64,000 nt of DNA from Euryodendron excelsum. Its lineage: Eukaryota; Streptophyta; Magnoliopsida; Ericales; Pentaphylacaceae. The stretch is taken from assembly GCA_033060915.1 (NCBI GenBank), contig CM065378.1, forward strand, positions 54,860,001 through 54,924,000, read 5' to 3'. The position numbers and the translations under genes were made by a program. Positions 21,983 to 32,614 of this stretch are shown here, piece by piece (within the stretch, counting starts at the first letter, position 1; each line of letters opens with the position of its first letter). Under the pieces are notes generated by a model, which saw nothing but the letters and a program-made list of their open reading frames with translations, was not told the DNA's origin and made no database searches.

Positions 21983-23913
21983 ATGTCAGAGGCCGGAGGC
22001 AACGGTCCGGACAGGAGGCGCCACGGATAGAGCTCGAGGAAGGCGGCAGTAGTCGGGATAGCTCGGCTAGAGGCAGCAGCCGGAGCGGCTCAACTCGGAT
22101 TAGTGGTCAGGGTGGCACAGCATGAGGAGGCACCAGGGGTGTTTCTGCGCGCGGTAGTGGTAGGGTCAATTCTCCTCGGGGCGGCCGCAGTGGGTCACAA
22201 AGATCTTCGAGCAGGACAGCTTTTTGTGGGAGCTTTGTGAGGGGACAGCCCTCGGCGGCTCCTAATGAGAGATTTGAGGATGAGGCCAACTTGTCTGTGG
22301 ACCCCTGGTCAGGATACGGTATGGCCTCTGTTCGGGACAGGCAAAAGGATACTTCATTTACCGACAATCAGCTAGCCATTCCTGATATTCCCCCGCTACG
22401 TGATTTGGCGTTTCATCCGAGCCTATATTCGCCCCATGGTCGGATGCCATCATCTACCCATAGTTCATTCAGAGGGGCCAATATCTCGGCCTTGAGGGCT
22501 ATGCAGGCGTCAGCTCCATCCTATCAGGACTTTTTGCATCGGATCGGTTTCGACATTTTTATGACCCTGCAGACTGATAGGCTTGATCACGGGATCGCTA
22601 TGGGGTTGTTGGAGCGGTGGTTTGGGAAGACAGGGACCGTGCATTTGGTGGGTTTCTAGTTGGGACCTACCCCCGTGGACTGGGCTATGATCACCGAGTT
22701 ATCCTTTGGAGGGGTTCCGATCTCTTTACGGGACGTGTCTCTGGAGGAGGCCCATCTTCTCTTAGGGTTGCCAGGGCTTGGGGGCTCGAGTTTTCCAGCT
22801 TCACTTTTATGCTCAGTTGAGATAGCCTTTGCTTTTGAGGCTTCACCAGATGACCAGGTTATTATGAGGCGCTGGTTGGTGCTGTACGTCGCCTTTAGTT
22901 GCTTTTGCAATAATAATAGGTCGACGGTCCCTTTGTCTTTGGTGAGCCTGGTAGCGGATCTGGACGAGCTAGACTATGTTGACTGGGGCGCTTTCACCTT
23001 TGCTTGCTTCTTACGAGGGATGAGAGTGAGCACATCCGGGGCTTGGGGGAGCTTGACGAGCTTTTGGCCGTTCTTGGTATGGTGGAGCTATGAGTATTTA
23101 CCAGTTCGCCGACCGGAGGTGTTAGCAGGCAATGCCTTCCCACAGGCCACAAGATGGGCCAGGCAGCAGGTAGTCCAGCGGTCCTTGCTCACTGATTTTG
23201 TAGCCCTCAGGGCTAACTTAGAGTTGCTGAGGCCTCGGGATGTGACTTGGGCACCTTATCATCGATCCACCCAGTATGCCGGTATGAGGGATGTCATCCT
23301 TTTATCCAGGTCACAGATTACCTTCAAGGGTCCCGTGTCATGGGAGACGTACCTCGGGGAGCGTCACTGGCGACAGCTTCATACTACTTTTCAAGCGGCC
23401 ATGGATCCTCCCCAGTATATGTTTGGACTTTACCGGGCCGGGGTAGAGATCCCCTATATAGTCGGGGTCCCTGGTGAGCGATTCTTGCTTCCGCTGGATG
23501 TGGATTATGAGGCTCACTTCTGGGCGAGATCTATTAGCGCTTTCACCCAGCTGGATTTGGTGGTCGGAGGGCAAGTGGTTGGCCATGAGGTGGTGGAGCT
23601 TTGGCGTCGGGCCCAGGGCTTTGTATCTGAGGAGGAGTACCTAGTAGCTTGCCAGGCACGAGATCAGTATCGTGCTGAGGTGGAGGTCCTGACTGCCTGC
23701 ATATCTCTGATAGAGACCCGTTGGGTATGTTATTTGTGGTTCATTACTTTCATGTTCCCTATGCATCTCCTGTTTTCTGACGCTAGCTCTTCTTCCATTT
23801 TTGCCTTTTTCTTTGGTCAGGGTCCTTTTGATGCGAGAGCTTCCTCCAGCCAGCCCTCTCCGTATGTGCCGGACATAGGCGATTTTGACTTGGATGATGA
23901 CCCTGCTCCTTAA
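21983..23913 (+). pseudogene. Antisense PMD-like gene (aORF) of the Tat element, spliced, with two stops and a frameshift
   Basis: Runs opposite to pol. From Met at 21983 the frame breaks at 22028-22030 (TAG; shift to the next frame), meets TGA at 22123 and TAG at 22657, then stays open to the stop at 23911-23913. A Ser/Gly/Arg-rich leader is followed by PMD-type motifs: AMGLLERWFGKTGTVHL, then TPVDWAMITELSFGGVPI, WWSYEYLPVRRPE, WAPYH and KGPVSWETYLGERHWRQ. These match the retroelement branch of the plant mobile (aminotransferase-like) domain, about 600 aa in all. A 96-bp intron is likely: donor GTATGT at 23725, acceptor TTGGTCAG ending at 23820, splicing in phase to an acidic Asp-rich tail. 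Antisense PMD ORFs are known in some plant gypsy elements. The role is unknown; silencing evasion is only a speculation. Confidence 0.7.
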
Positions 23914-25423
23914 GGCGCCCTTTTTTATCTGTTGACACAGTTGTAGTTTAGTTAGTTTGGCTGTATTGTTTTGTGTTTTTTAGGCCGTATGTTGGCCCTC
24001 ATGGATGATGAGTGTATGATGATTTTATGTATAGTATTTTTATTTCTTACATACGATGATGATTCTTTCTTCCCTCTTGTCCTTTCATATATGTTATGTG
24101 GGTATATAATGGGTATGAATGCAAACACAGGGGTATAGGAATCATGGTATGCATGAGAAATGGTGGAAATATGCCATCTTTAAGCAGATGTGAAAAAGGT
24201 GGGTGCATTACTGCACATGTCAGGCAGGGTGCACAAGCGTGCATATAACTTTATGAGGACAGGTCTAGAGGTAGATCAGGCGTTCCACGAAAATTGTCAT
24301 TTTTCCTGTCATGGCGAAACAGCAGCCGCCCCATTCCTAGGGTTTTCATTTTCGAACCCGACCCCCCCTCTCTCTTATTTGAGGAATTGTCACTCAATTG
24401 ACTTTCTCTCAAGGGCCTTATGTTTGATCTGGTGGACTCTCCAGGTGACAATCAAAGTAGTCTTTAGCAAAGAAGCGAGCAGTTTCTATCCTCAATCCGA
24501 GAAGACTTTACTTTGGATCGTAATGTAGGCTACGTAATGGGAGATGAATGAAGGGGCATCCAGGCTCAAATGATGATGATTTTTTTTTTTTTTTAGGGTG
24601 ATAGTAACCAGAACCATCTTGAGTAAGCTTTTGCTGCTTTGTTCCCTTTTCTTTTTCGGATATCGCCATTTCCTCTTAAACTTGTTTAGACTAAGTAATC
24701 TTCTTTAATCTGAGGGGACTTTCTGTGGGTGTAATGTGACCAAGTTGTGGGTTTTTCAAGGAAAAGGTATTGATGGCTCAAAGCGTGATGTGGTTTCTGG
24801 GGTTTACTCGTGATCACCTTTTCAGGTCTTTTTCTTTTGTCTGCGGGCTTCTTTCTCTATCTCCCTCCTTTTTCTCTCTTCTCTTCTTTGTACGAATTTG
24901 TGCCTATATAGGGCCCATCATTTCTTTTAGTTCTTGCCCCAGTATTATTGTTTACACAGTCTATTAACTTTTAAGAGGCACTAATCGTTATTTCATTTTC
25001 ATCATTTTTCATCATCATCATCATTCATTTAATCATTTCATTTCATTTTTTTTTTGTTTGTTTTTTGTTTTTTTATTTTTTTGACGTATGAGAAACCTCC
25101 TTTCCTTTTCCGTTCTGCTCCTTCATTTGTCTTACCAAATTTGCTTTAACTTGTTTTGGAAGGTGATCACCGCGTCAAGTTTGTTGGGGAAATGTAATTG
25201 GCTCAGAATGAGGTTATAGCAAAAGGGTATAGTGTATGGAAAAAGTGAATTGATGGCCTCTCATCATATCAATTTAAATTGCCTAATCCTTATAAGTCCA
25301 TTTGCAAGAATTTTGATGATTCAGAAAGGGAACACATTTAATTCCTTTAATCAGAGTTCACGGCCTCCTTTTCATTGTAAATGGACCTCCCTGTTACTTT
25401 AGAGGAGAATGAGAGTTTCTAGT
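23914..25423. other. Spacer between the antisense gene and pol
   Basis: A+T-rich with C/T-rich stretches and a (CATCAT)-type run near 24995-25025. No coding frame or RNA gene that I can support. It lies at the two convergent 3' ends of the antisense gene and pol, so it may hold both poly(A) regions. Confidence 0.45.
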
Positions 25424-26660
25424 TTACACAAAGTAGCATTTAACCGCGTCTGAATTTAAAGGGTTGGGGAACTCCTGCCCATCCATCTCTGCCAGTATTA
25501 GTGCCCCCCCCCCCCCCCCCCCCCCCCCTATTAGGACCTTCTTGACTACGAAGGGCCCTTCGTAATTGGGGGCGAATTTTTCCCGAGCTCCTTCTTGACT
25601 GGAAATGATCTTTTTCAATACCAGATCCCCAACTTGGAAAGTTTGGGGTCTCACCTTCTTATGAAACGCCTTAGCTACTCTCCTTTTATAACACTGAGCA
25701 TAGCAGACGGCGGCCAGCTGTTTTTCATCCAGCAAGCACAGTTGAGCGTATCGATCCTTGATCCATTCTGCCTCTTCTAGCTGAGCCTCCATTAGCACCC
25801 TCATGGAAGGGATTTCTGTTTCGATTGGGAGGACTGCTTCACTTCCGTAGACCAACTCATACGGTGTTGCCCCGGTAGAGACCCTCATCGTAGTTCGATA
25901 GGCTATGAGTGCGAAAGGGAGCTTCTTATGCCAATCTTTGTAATGGTCGATCATCTTCCAGAGGATCCTTTTGATGTTCTTATTGGCGGCTTCTACTGCC
26001 CCATTCATTTGCGGCCGGTAGCTCACCGAGTTTCAATGAGTGATTTTGAAGTTTTGATATAACCGGGTCATCAAGTCGTTATTCAAGTTGGTAGGATTAT
26101 TAGTGATGAGTGATTCCGGAACCCCATATTGACAGATAATGTGGCTTTTGAGGAATTTGCTCACTACTTTCTTAGTGACATGTGCATAGGATGCAGCTTC
26201 GACCCACTTCGTGAAGTAATCGATGGCAACCAAGATGAACCGGTGTCCGTTTGAGGCTTTTGGAGAGATTGGGCCAATCATATCCATTCCCCACATGGAA
26301 AAAGGCCACGAGGCTACCATTGAATGAAGCTCAACGGGGCGGGCCTTAATCATGTCCCTGTGTATCTGACATCTGTGACATCGGAGGACGTACCGAACAC
26401 AATCTGTTTCCATGGTGGTCCAATAATATCCTGTTTTGAGGATCTTTTTGGAGAGAGTATGGCCATTCATGTGGGGCCCGTAGGTTCCTTCATGGACTTC
26501 CCTGCTTCCGATGCATCAATGCATTTTAAGGGCCCTAGGGGGGATCTTTTGAAAAGCTCATTTCCAACTAGAAAGTATTGAGCCGCCATCTTCCGGATCA
26601 TCTTCTTATTGTTTTGTACAGCCTGGGTAGGGAATTCTCTGGTCTGCATGTATCTTTTGA
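25424..26660 (-). pseudogene. Tat integrase (broken, catalytic Asp changed)
   Basis: Inserts the reverse-transcribed copy into the genome. The N-terminal HHCC zinc finger is seen as NGHTLSKKILKTGYYW and VLRCHRCQIH; the catalytic core as VAIDYFTKWVEA (first Asp), SLITNNPTNLNN (second site) and NGAVEAANKNIKRI (Glu). The second position should read TDN, but codon 26099-26101 gives Asn, so catalysis is predicted lost. Stops separate the zinc finger (26467-26649) from the core (26033-26470) and the core from 25424-26026. In the C-terminal part, a 25-base C run (25504-25528) inserts extra Gly into a segment that otherwise ends in ALILAEMDGQEFP, as in the family. Confidence 0.82.
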
Positions 26661-27581
26661 TGTCGTAGAACTAGGGTCGTCCGTCTAATTCGGTGGGGGT
26701 ATTGAGGCATTGTAACGAGGTATCTCGAACAAAGATTTGAAGGGGACGGATTTCGAAACCTTCATCTACTTTGATAGTCGCAGCTAAAGTAGCCAAGGCA
26801 TCAGCAAAACTGTTTTCAGTTCGGGGAATATGGTGAAAATCTATTTTCTGAAACCTTTGACAAAGGCCCTTGATCTGCTCATGGTAAGGAGAAAGTTTGT
26901 CATCCCTAGTTTAGTACACCTCCTTGGTTTGCTGAATCACCAGATCGGAATCCCCGAAAACCGCTAACTCCTCAATCTTCATTTCTATCACCAATCGCAA
27001 CCCCAAAATGCAAGCCTCATATTCAGCAATATTATTGGTGCAGAGGTCGAATTTTATTTTGGACACAATGGGACAGTGATTGCCCTTCTCGGATACTATG
27101 ACTGCCCCAATTCCTGCGCCCTTCTTGTTTGAAGCTCCATCAAAGTACATTTTTCACCCTGGGTCTTCTTGTTTTTTAGCCTCAAACTCAGTGTATAAGA
27201 TATCTTCGTCGGGGAAGCTGGGATCCATTGGTTGATACTCCTCGATAGGATTCTCCGCTAGGTAATTTGCTATGACTTGCCCCTTAACTGCCTTGCGAGT
27301 TATGAAGACTATGACGAACTCGGCCAGAATCATATGCCATCTGGCCACTTTGCTTGAAAGAGTGGGTTTTTTGAATAAGTACTTGATTGGATCTATCTGG
27401 GATATGAGGTAAGTGGTGTGATGTAGCATATAGTGTCTGAGCCGATGAGATGCCCATGCCAAGGCGCAACAAGTTTTTTCGAGCATGGTGTATTTGACCT
27501 CATAGGGTAAAAACTTTTTGCTGAGGTAATAGATGGCCTGTTCCCGTCTCCCAGTTTCGTCATGCTGCCCCAAAACACATT
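26661..27581 (-). pseudogene. Tat RNase H pair (RT-linked RNase H and archaeal-type aRH)
   Basis: The minus strand continues pol after the solo-LTR insertion. First CVLGQHDETGRREQAIYYLS and CCALAWASHRLRHYM, the RT-linked RNase H region, then a stop near 27153. Next MYFDGASNKKGAGIGAVIVS, NIAEYEACILGLRLV and VFGDSDLVIQQ, the second, archaeal-type RNase H that characterises the Tat lineage, then DKLSPYHEQIKGLCQRF and FADALATLAA. The two domains are separated by in-frame stops (about 27153 and 26910). The Asp of YFDGAS, Glu of AEYEAC and Asp of GDSDL are present. Confidence 0.8.
27577..27581. repeat. TSD left of the solo LTR (ACATT)
   Basis: ACATT before the LTR against ACATC at 32615-32619 after it: one mismatch, consistent with an aged 5-bp duplication. 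Pol reads correctly on both sides when one copy is removed. Confidence 0.7.
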
Positions 27582-27779
27582 TGTAAGCACCTCATTTTTT
27601 ACCGCTCGGCAGTCTACTCTCCGTCCAGACTTGTTTTCAAGTTATTGTGGGCATATTCCTATCGAATCTAATTCTCTAGGTCCAAGTTCCGTCTTTCTAT
27701 CGCTTCGTGGGCCTGTCAGGCCCAAATAGAGGCAAAATGACCAAAATGCCCTTAGGGGCATTGTCCTTTCTTATTCCAA

Positions 27780-28185
27780 TTCCAATCCCTCTCTCGAGAC
27801 AGTTTATTCCTCGAGACGGTCCGAGTAGCGAAACTACTCACAAAATTGTTAGAGTGGCGGAAACACTCACAATCCAGGCACGTCTCTTCGGAGACGGTAA
27901 GACCCCTTTCCAACCCCACTCTCGAGACAGTTTATTCCTCGAGACGGTTCCAATCCAGGCACGTCTCCTCGGAGACGGTAAGACCCCTTTCCAATCCCAC
28001 TCTCGAGACAGTTTATTCCTTGAGATGGTTCCAGGCATGTCTCCAAGGAGACGGTAAGACCCCTTTCCAATCCTACTCTCGAGACAGTTTATTTTTCGAG
28101 ACGGTTCCAATCCAGGCACGTCTCCTCGGAGACGGTAAGACCCCTTTCCAATCCCTCTCTCGAGACAGTTTATTCCTCGAGACGG
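27780..28185. repeat. About 80-bp tandem repeats with nested palindromes
   Basis: CTCTCGAGACAGTTTATTCC begins at 27791, 27919, 28000, 28076 (variant) and 28157. Within the units CGTCTCCTCGGAGACG can fold with a 7-bp stem, and CTCGAG is itself palindromic. Frames through here (27707-28223) are repeat artefacts. Confidence 0.8.
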
Positions 28186-28204
28186 TTCTAGTAGCGAAAC
28201 TACT

Positions 28205-28300
28205 CACAAAACCGTTAGAGTAGCGGAAATACTTACAAAACCGTTAGAGTAGCGGAAATACTCACAAAACCGTTAGAGTAGCGGAAATACTCACAAATAG
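28205..28300. repeat. 29-bp direct repeat, three copies
   Basis: ACCGTTAGAGTAGCGGAAAT starts at 28211, 28240 and 28269. Degenerate copies sit at 27847 and 28345. No variable spacers. Confidence 0.8.
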
Positions 28301-29194
28301 GTCGATATAAGGAATTGGCAACAAATCCTTGTGTCACGATGACCGCCGTTAGAGTAGTGAAAACACTCAAAACCAAGGTCAACACCATTGTCTGCTAACC
28401 CACTTTGGTGAAAAAGGACCAAACTATCCTTTGGACCTTTTTCAAGACTTTCCGGTCAAGATGACCATTTTGCCCCTAAGCATCCGAATGCCCCGGGAAT
28501 CACACCGGCTCTGGGTATCAAACCAGTAATGTCTCGAGAATACTTTTTATAGTGTTCTCAATCTTCCTTTACATTTCCTGACCATTCCAAGTCAGTTCCG
28601 GCCAACCCGGTACAAAATGACCGTTTTGCCCCTAGATGGCCGGCCTCCTTCTTCGATCACACCGGCTCTGGGTATCAAATCGGTAATGTCCCGAGAATAC
28701 TTTTTATAGTGTTCTCAACCTTCCTTTACCTTTCTGGACCATTCCGAGTCAGTTCCGGCAAACCCGGTACAAAATGACCGTTTTGCCCCTCGTGGGCCGG
28801 TCTCCTTTTCCGACCACGCCGGCTCTGGGAATCAAACTGACAACCTCCAGGAACATTCTGAATAATGTTCCCAGATCCCAAGTCTTCTTCCGGGACAATC
28901 CAAGTCTGTCCTGGCAGTTTCCCAGTCCGAGTGACCGTTTTGCCCCTAAAGGCCCGGTCAACCTTTCCGACACATCTTATCCTCACTTTTCAAGTCAAAT
29001 ACCTCCAGGACACTATTTTAAGTGTTCCTGCTCCTTTCTGGCCTTCCGGGTCATTCCCGGCTCCTCCAAATCATTCTCGGACTTTCCGGAGCCACTCCTA
29101 GTGAAGCCAAGCTAAAAATTGCATGGTAGTCATTAGTACAGGCGCCCAAATCTAGTCAAAGATACGTTGCTTGCCGACTTATAAAGTTTCCTAA

Positions 29195-29300
29195 GTGGCT
29201 GGTGCCACTAGTAGTGGCGCCAAGCCAAGAATTGGCCTGGCGCCACTCCTAATGGTGCCAAGAGCAAATTTGCCCTAGCGCCACTGCAACAGGCGCCAGG
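29195..29300. promoter_or_regulatory. GGCGCCA-type repeats upstream of the LTR TATA
   Basis: Five versions of TGGYGCCA / TGGCGCCA (palindromic core GGCGCC) lie within about 110 bp immediately upstream of the TATA at 29314. The same cluster is visible in the related LTR at 63910-64000. Possible transcription-factor sites. Confidence 0.5.
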
Positions 29301-29313
29301 TTTGTCCAACTTC

Positions 29314-29321
29314 TATAAATA
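29314..29321 (+). promoter_or_regulatory. Solo-LTR TATA box
   Basis: TTCTATAAATACAGAGCC at 29311-29328; C/T-rich downstream sequence and CTCATTCAACG follow. Marks the U3/R boundary region about 1.73 kb into the LTR, like the host element's TATA. Confidence 0.65.
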
Positions 29322-29929
29322 CAGAGCCTCATTCAACGTGAAAGGGGTCTGCAAACTTAACCTAAAAATCCTATATTTCGATATACAAAGCTCGAGCACC
29401 TCCAAAACCCTAGCCTCCCTAGGTTTTCCCAAACCCTAGCCACTATACACAAACCCTAGTCTCCTATACACTCATACACTCCCCCATACACTCATACACT
29501 AGCCTTCAACCATCCTTTGAAGACTTGAAGAGCTGCCATCCAAAGCTCGAAGACAACTCTTGAAGGCTGAAGGTGAAAATCAAGACGAAGACCGAAGACC
29601 GAAGACAGCGCGGCTCACAAAATAAAGAAGACATATGGTAGGTTTTCTCTTTAATTTTCTGCACTTCCCCCCTCTCTCTTCTCTCTCCAACCCACTTGGG
29701 TTTTCTCTATTTTAATCCCCCATCTCTTTCCCCCCCTTTCTTTGCATGCTTGAAACAAGGGGATTCTCGGTCCATGTGTAGGATTGGGCTATTGGAGAGT
29801 CACCGTGTCGGGGGCTTTCTTCTAGTCTAACCAAAGACCACGTGGGTCCGGCCCCCTTGATTATGTGGTGAAGCCTTAACCTTGTATGTTCACGACCTCA
29901 AATTGCGTTATGCATATCATAGTCTTGCA

Positions 29930-31650
29930 TCTTCCAAAAACCGTTTTCAAAGTTGTTTTTCAAAACGTTTTCAAACTTGTTTTCAAAATTGCCAAAATCT
30001 CTTTTTCAAAAACACGTTTTCAAAACCACAATTCTAGGGTGATTCTAGCCTTTCCATGGCTAGGGTTGCTTTAGGAAAGTGTTACATTAAAAGTGACCTT
30101 TTTGGTCTATATTTTCAAATCTTATTGTTTTCCAAAACCACTTTTTTAAAGTGGTTCTAGCCCTCTTATGGTTAGAATCGCTTTAGGAAAGTGAGACGTT
30201 TTCATACTTTCCAAAAACTCTCTCTCTTCATAAATCTCTTCCTAAAAATCTTCTTTTTCAATATACTTTTCTAAAGCTTTCCTCTCCAAAATTGTTTTCA
30301 AAAACTCCCTTCCAAAATCTATTTTTCAAAACCCCCTTTTTCAACTCCTTTCCAAAACCCTCTCTCCTAAAAATTCACTTTCTAAAAACGCTTCTTAAAA
30401 ATCTTTCCAAAAACTCTCTTTTCCAAAATCTTCCTTCTAGAAATTTCCTCTCTTGGATTTTCCTTCTAAAATCTACGTTTCTAAAAACACACTTTCCAAA
30501 AACTCCTTTTCTTTAAAAATCTCTTTCCAAAAACTATCCTTTCCAAAATTCTTCCCTCTAGAAACTCCTCTTTAGGTTTTCCTTCCAAAGTCTTCGTTTC
30601 CAAAAACGTACTTTCCAAAATCCTCTTTCCTTAGAGCCCAAGTCAAGCCCTAGAGCTAACCATTAGGAAACCCTAATTTTCTTTCCAAAAACATGATTTT
30701 CAAATTTTGCCCCAAACCTAGGTTTTCAAAACCTCTTGTTTTCTACATCAAAACTATACATGTTTCCAAAACCTATTTTCTACGTCAAAACTACAATTTT
30801 CCAAATCTAGGGTTTTTAGAATCTCCCTTTCCAAATCCTTGCCAAATCCTATTTTTCTTTTAGGAAACCAAATCAAATCTCCCCGTTCAGGAAACTAGAT
30901 CCCGTCCTCCATTTTTGGAAACAAAATCCAATCTTTTCTTTTAGAAACCAAATCCAATCCCTTCCTAATCCAAACCTTTCCTAATTCAATTCTTTCCTAA
31001 ACCATAAGTTTCCTAAACCTAAACTTTAAACCTTTCCTTAAGTTTCAAAATCCAATTCTTTCCTAATTTAAATCCTTCCTAAACTTCTACTTTCCTAAAT
31101 CTTAAATTTCCAAAACTTGAACATAAAAATCTTTCCTAAACTTTAAGACTCAACTTTCACATCTTTCCTAGTTCAACCATTTCCTAATTCTACCCCTTTC
31201 CAAAATCTTTTTCAAATCCAAGATTTCAAATCTTTCCAAATTCAAAACTTTCTAAATTTGAAACCTTCTTAAGTTAAAACTTTCTAAATTTTAAACTCTC
31301 TTAAACTTCAAATCTTTCCAAATCTAAGACTTTTCTAAACTCAAAACTTTCTTAATTTAAGACTTTCTTAAGTTGAAACTTTCTTAATTCAAACATTTCC
31401 TAAACTGAAGACTTTCCTTTTTCAAACCTTTCCTAAAACGAAACTTTTCAATTTTCAAAACTTCCCCATTTCAAAACTTTCCTAAACCTAAAACTTTTCT
31501 AAATTTAGAACTTTCTTAATTTGAAACTTTCCAAAAATGAAACTTTCCTAATTTGAACATTTCCTAAATCCAATTCTTCCTAATTTCCTAAATCTTCCAA
31601 GCCGAGTCAAATTTTTCCTAAGTCTCTTCCCTTTCCTTAGTCTAAGTTTC
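29930..31650. repeat. Low-complexity TTTCCWAAAA repeats in R/U5
   Basis: Degenerate 18-22 bp units such as AACTTTCCTAAACCTAAAAC repeat for about 1.7 kb, strongly biased to C/T against A. The equivalent region of the opposite LTR is 61720-63000. Confidence 0.7.
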
Positions 31651-32614
31651 CTAAAATCAAGTCTTTCCAAAATCAATCTTTCCAAAGAAAGTCCAACCTT
31701 CTCAATTTCAATTTCCAATCTCCTCTTCTAATCTCCAATCAAATCCAATTTTCAATTCAATCTCTTTCTTCCAATTCAATTTCTCTCTTCAAATCAATCT
31801 ATTTTCAATCGGACTCCGGTCCGAACTACGACTGACCTGATTCCCCCAAAGGGATACGTAGGGAACCTTCATAGGTGCGGTCACAACACTTCTCAAACTT
31901 TCAATTCCACCCTCATGGGTGTGGTTTCCAAAATCTTTTCAAATCTCAAATTCCAATCTATTTTCAAAATTCCAATTTCAAAATTTCTATTTCCAAATTT
32001 TCAAACTTTTCAATTTCAATTCTATCTCTTCAAATCTCTTTTCAAATCTATTCTCTTTCCTTACACTTGCATACCATGCATCATGTTAGTTTCTATTCAA
32101 ACATTGTTTTTTAAAGTGGATAGGATTGGCCAATAGTTAGTTGAAGACTCTCATAGGTGAATCTAGGGTAGATTGACATGTAGGTACCGAAAGGGCTAGA
32201 TAGGGTGATAGCTTAGTGCATCTTCCCTACACGTAACCAACCTCCGAACCTAGAATCACTGATTTCAAAGACCAAAAGGAGTTATTTTTCTAAAAAGGGC
32301 TAAATGTTTTCCAAAGGTTGCCAAACAACCCGTTTTCTTAAAAAACCCTCTCTTGAGGATGTTTTTCAAAATTATTTTTTTCAAAAACCCTAAGTGTAGT
32401 CTTCGGATTACTCTTAGTTTTTAGGTGACCTAACTCACCTTAATCAAGTTAGGTGGCGACTCCAAATCTTTTTCAAAAGCCCTTTATTCAAATCAATTTT
32501 CAATTCAAACCTAGTCGCACTCATTCTTTTAGGAGGGTGAGTTCTAACGAGAGAGTACAACATTTTTCCCGCTTGTGTGAGTATTCCTCGAGTGTGAAAA
32601 ATCTGGGCGCGACA

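Larger units (their letters stand above)
27582..32614 (+). mobile_element. Solo LTR (5033 bp) of a Tat-related family nested in pol
   Basis: Starts TGTAAGCACCTC and ends GGGCGCGACA, the same kind of ends as the host element's LTR but divergent inside. It interrupts the RT/RNase H region and is flanked by ACATT/ACATC. No internal coding region is present, so it is a solo LTR from recombination. It contains about 80-bp palindrome-rich tandem repeats (27780-28185), a 29-bp triplet (28211-28297), GGCGCC-type repeats (29195-29300), a TATA box and a long low-complexity TTTCC-AAAA region (29930-31650). A close relative in opposite orientation starts at 61245. Confidence 0.86.

Noticed and set aside
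21297..22002. Minus-strand frames rich in Phe/Ser and Lys/Glu
   Set aside because: Generated by the 99-bp tandem array and a CTT/T-rich microsatellite; no family motif.
27707..28223. Open frames of 93-125 codons over the LTR repeats
   Set aside because: Repeat periodicity keeps several frames open on both strands at once.
27780..28300. Regularly spaced palindromic repeats resembling a CRISPR array
   Set aside because: The units are direct tandem repeats without unique spacers of constant length, there are no cas genes, and they sit inside a plant LTR.
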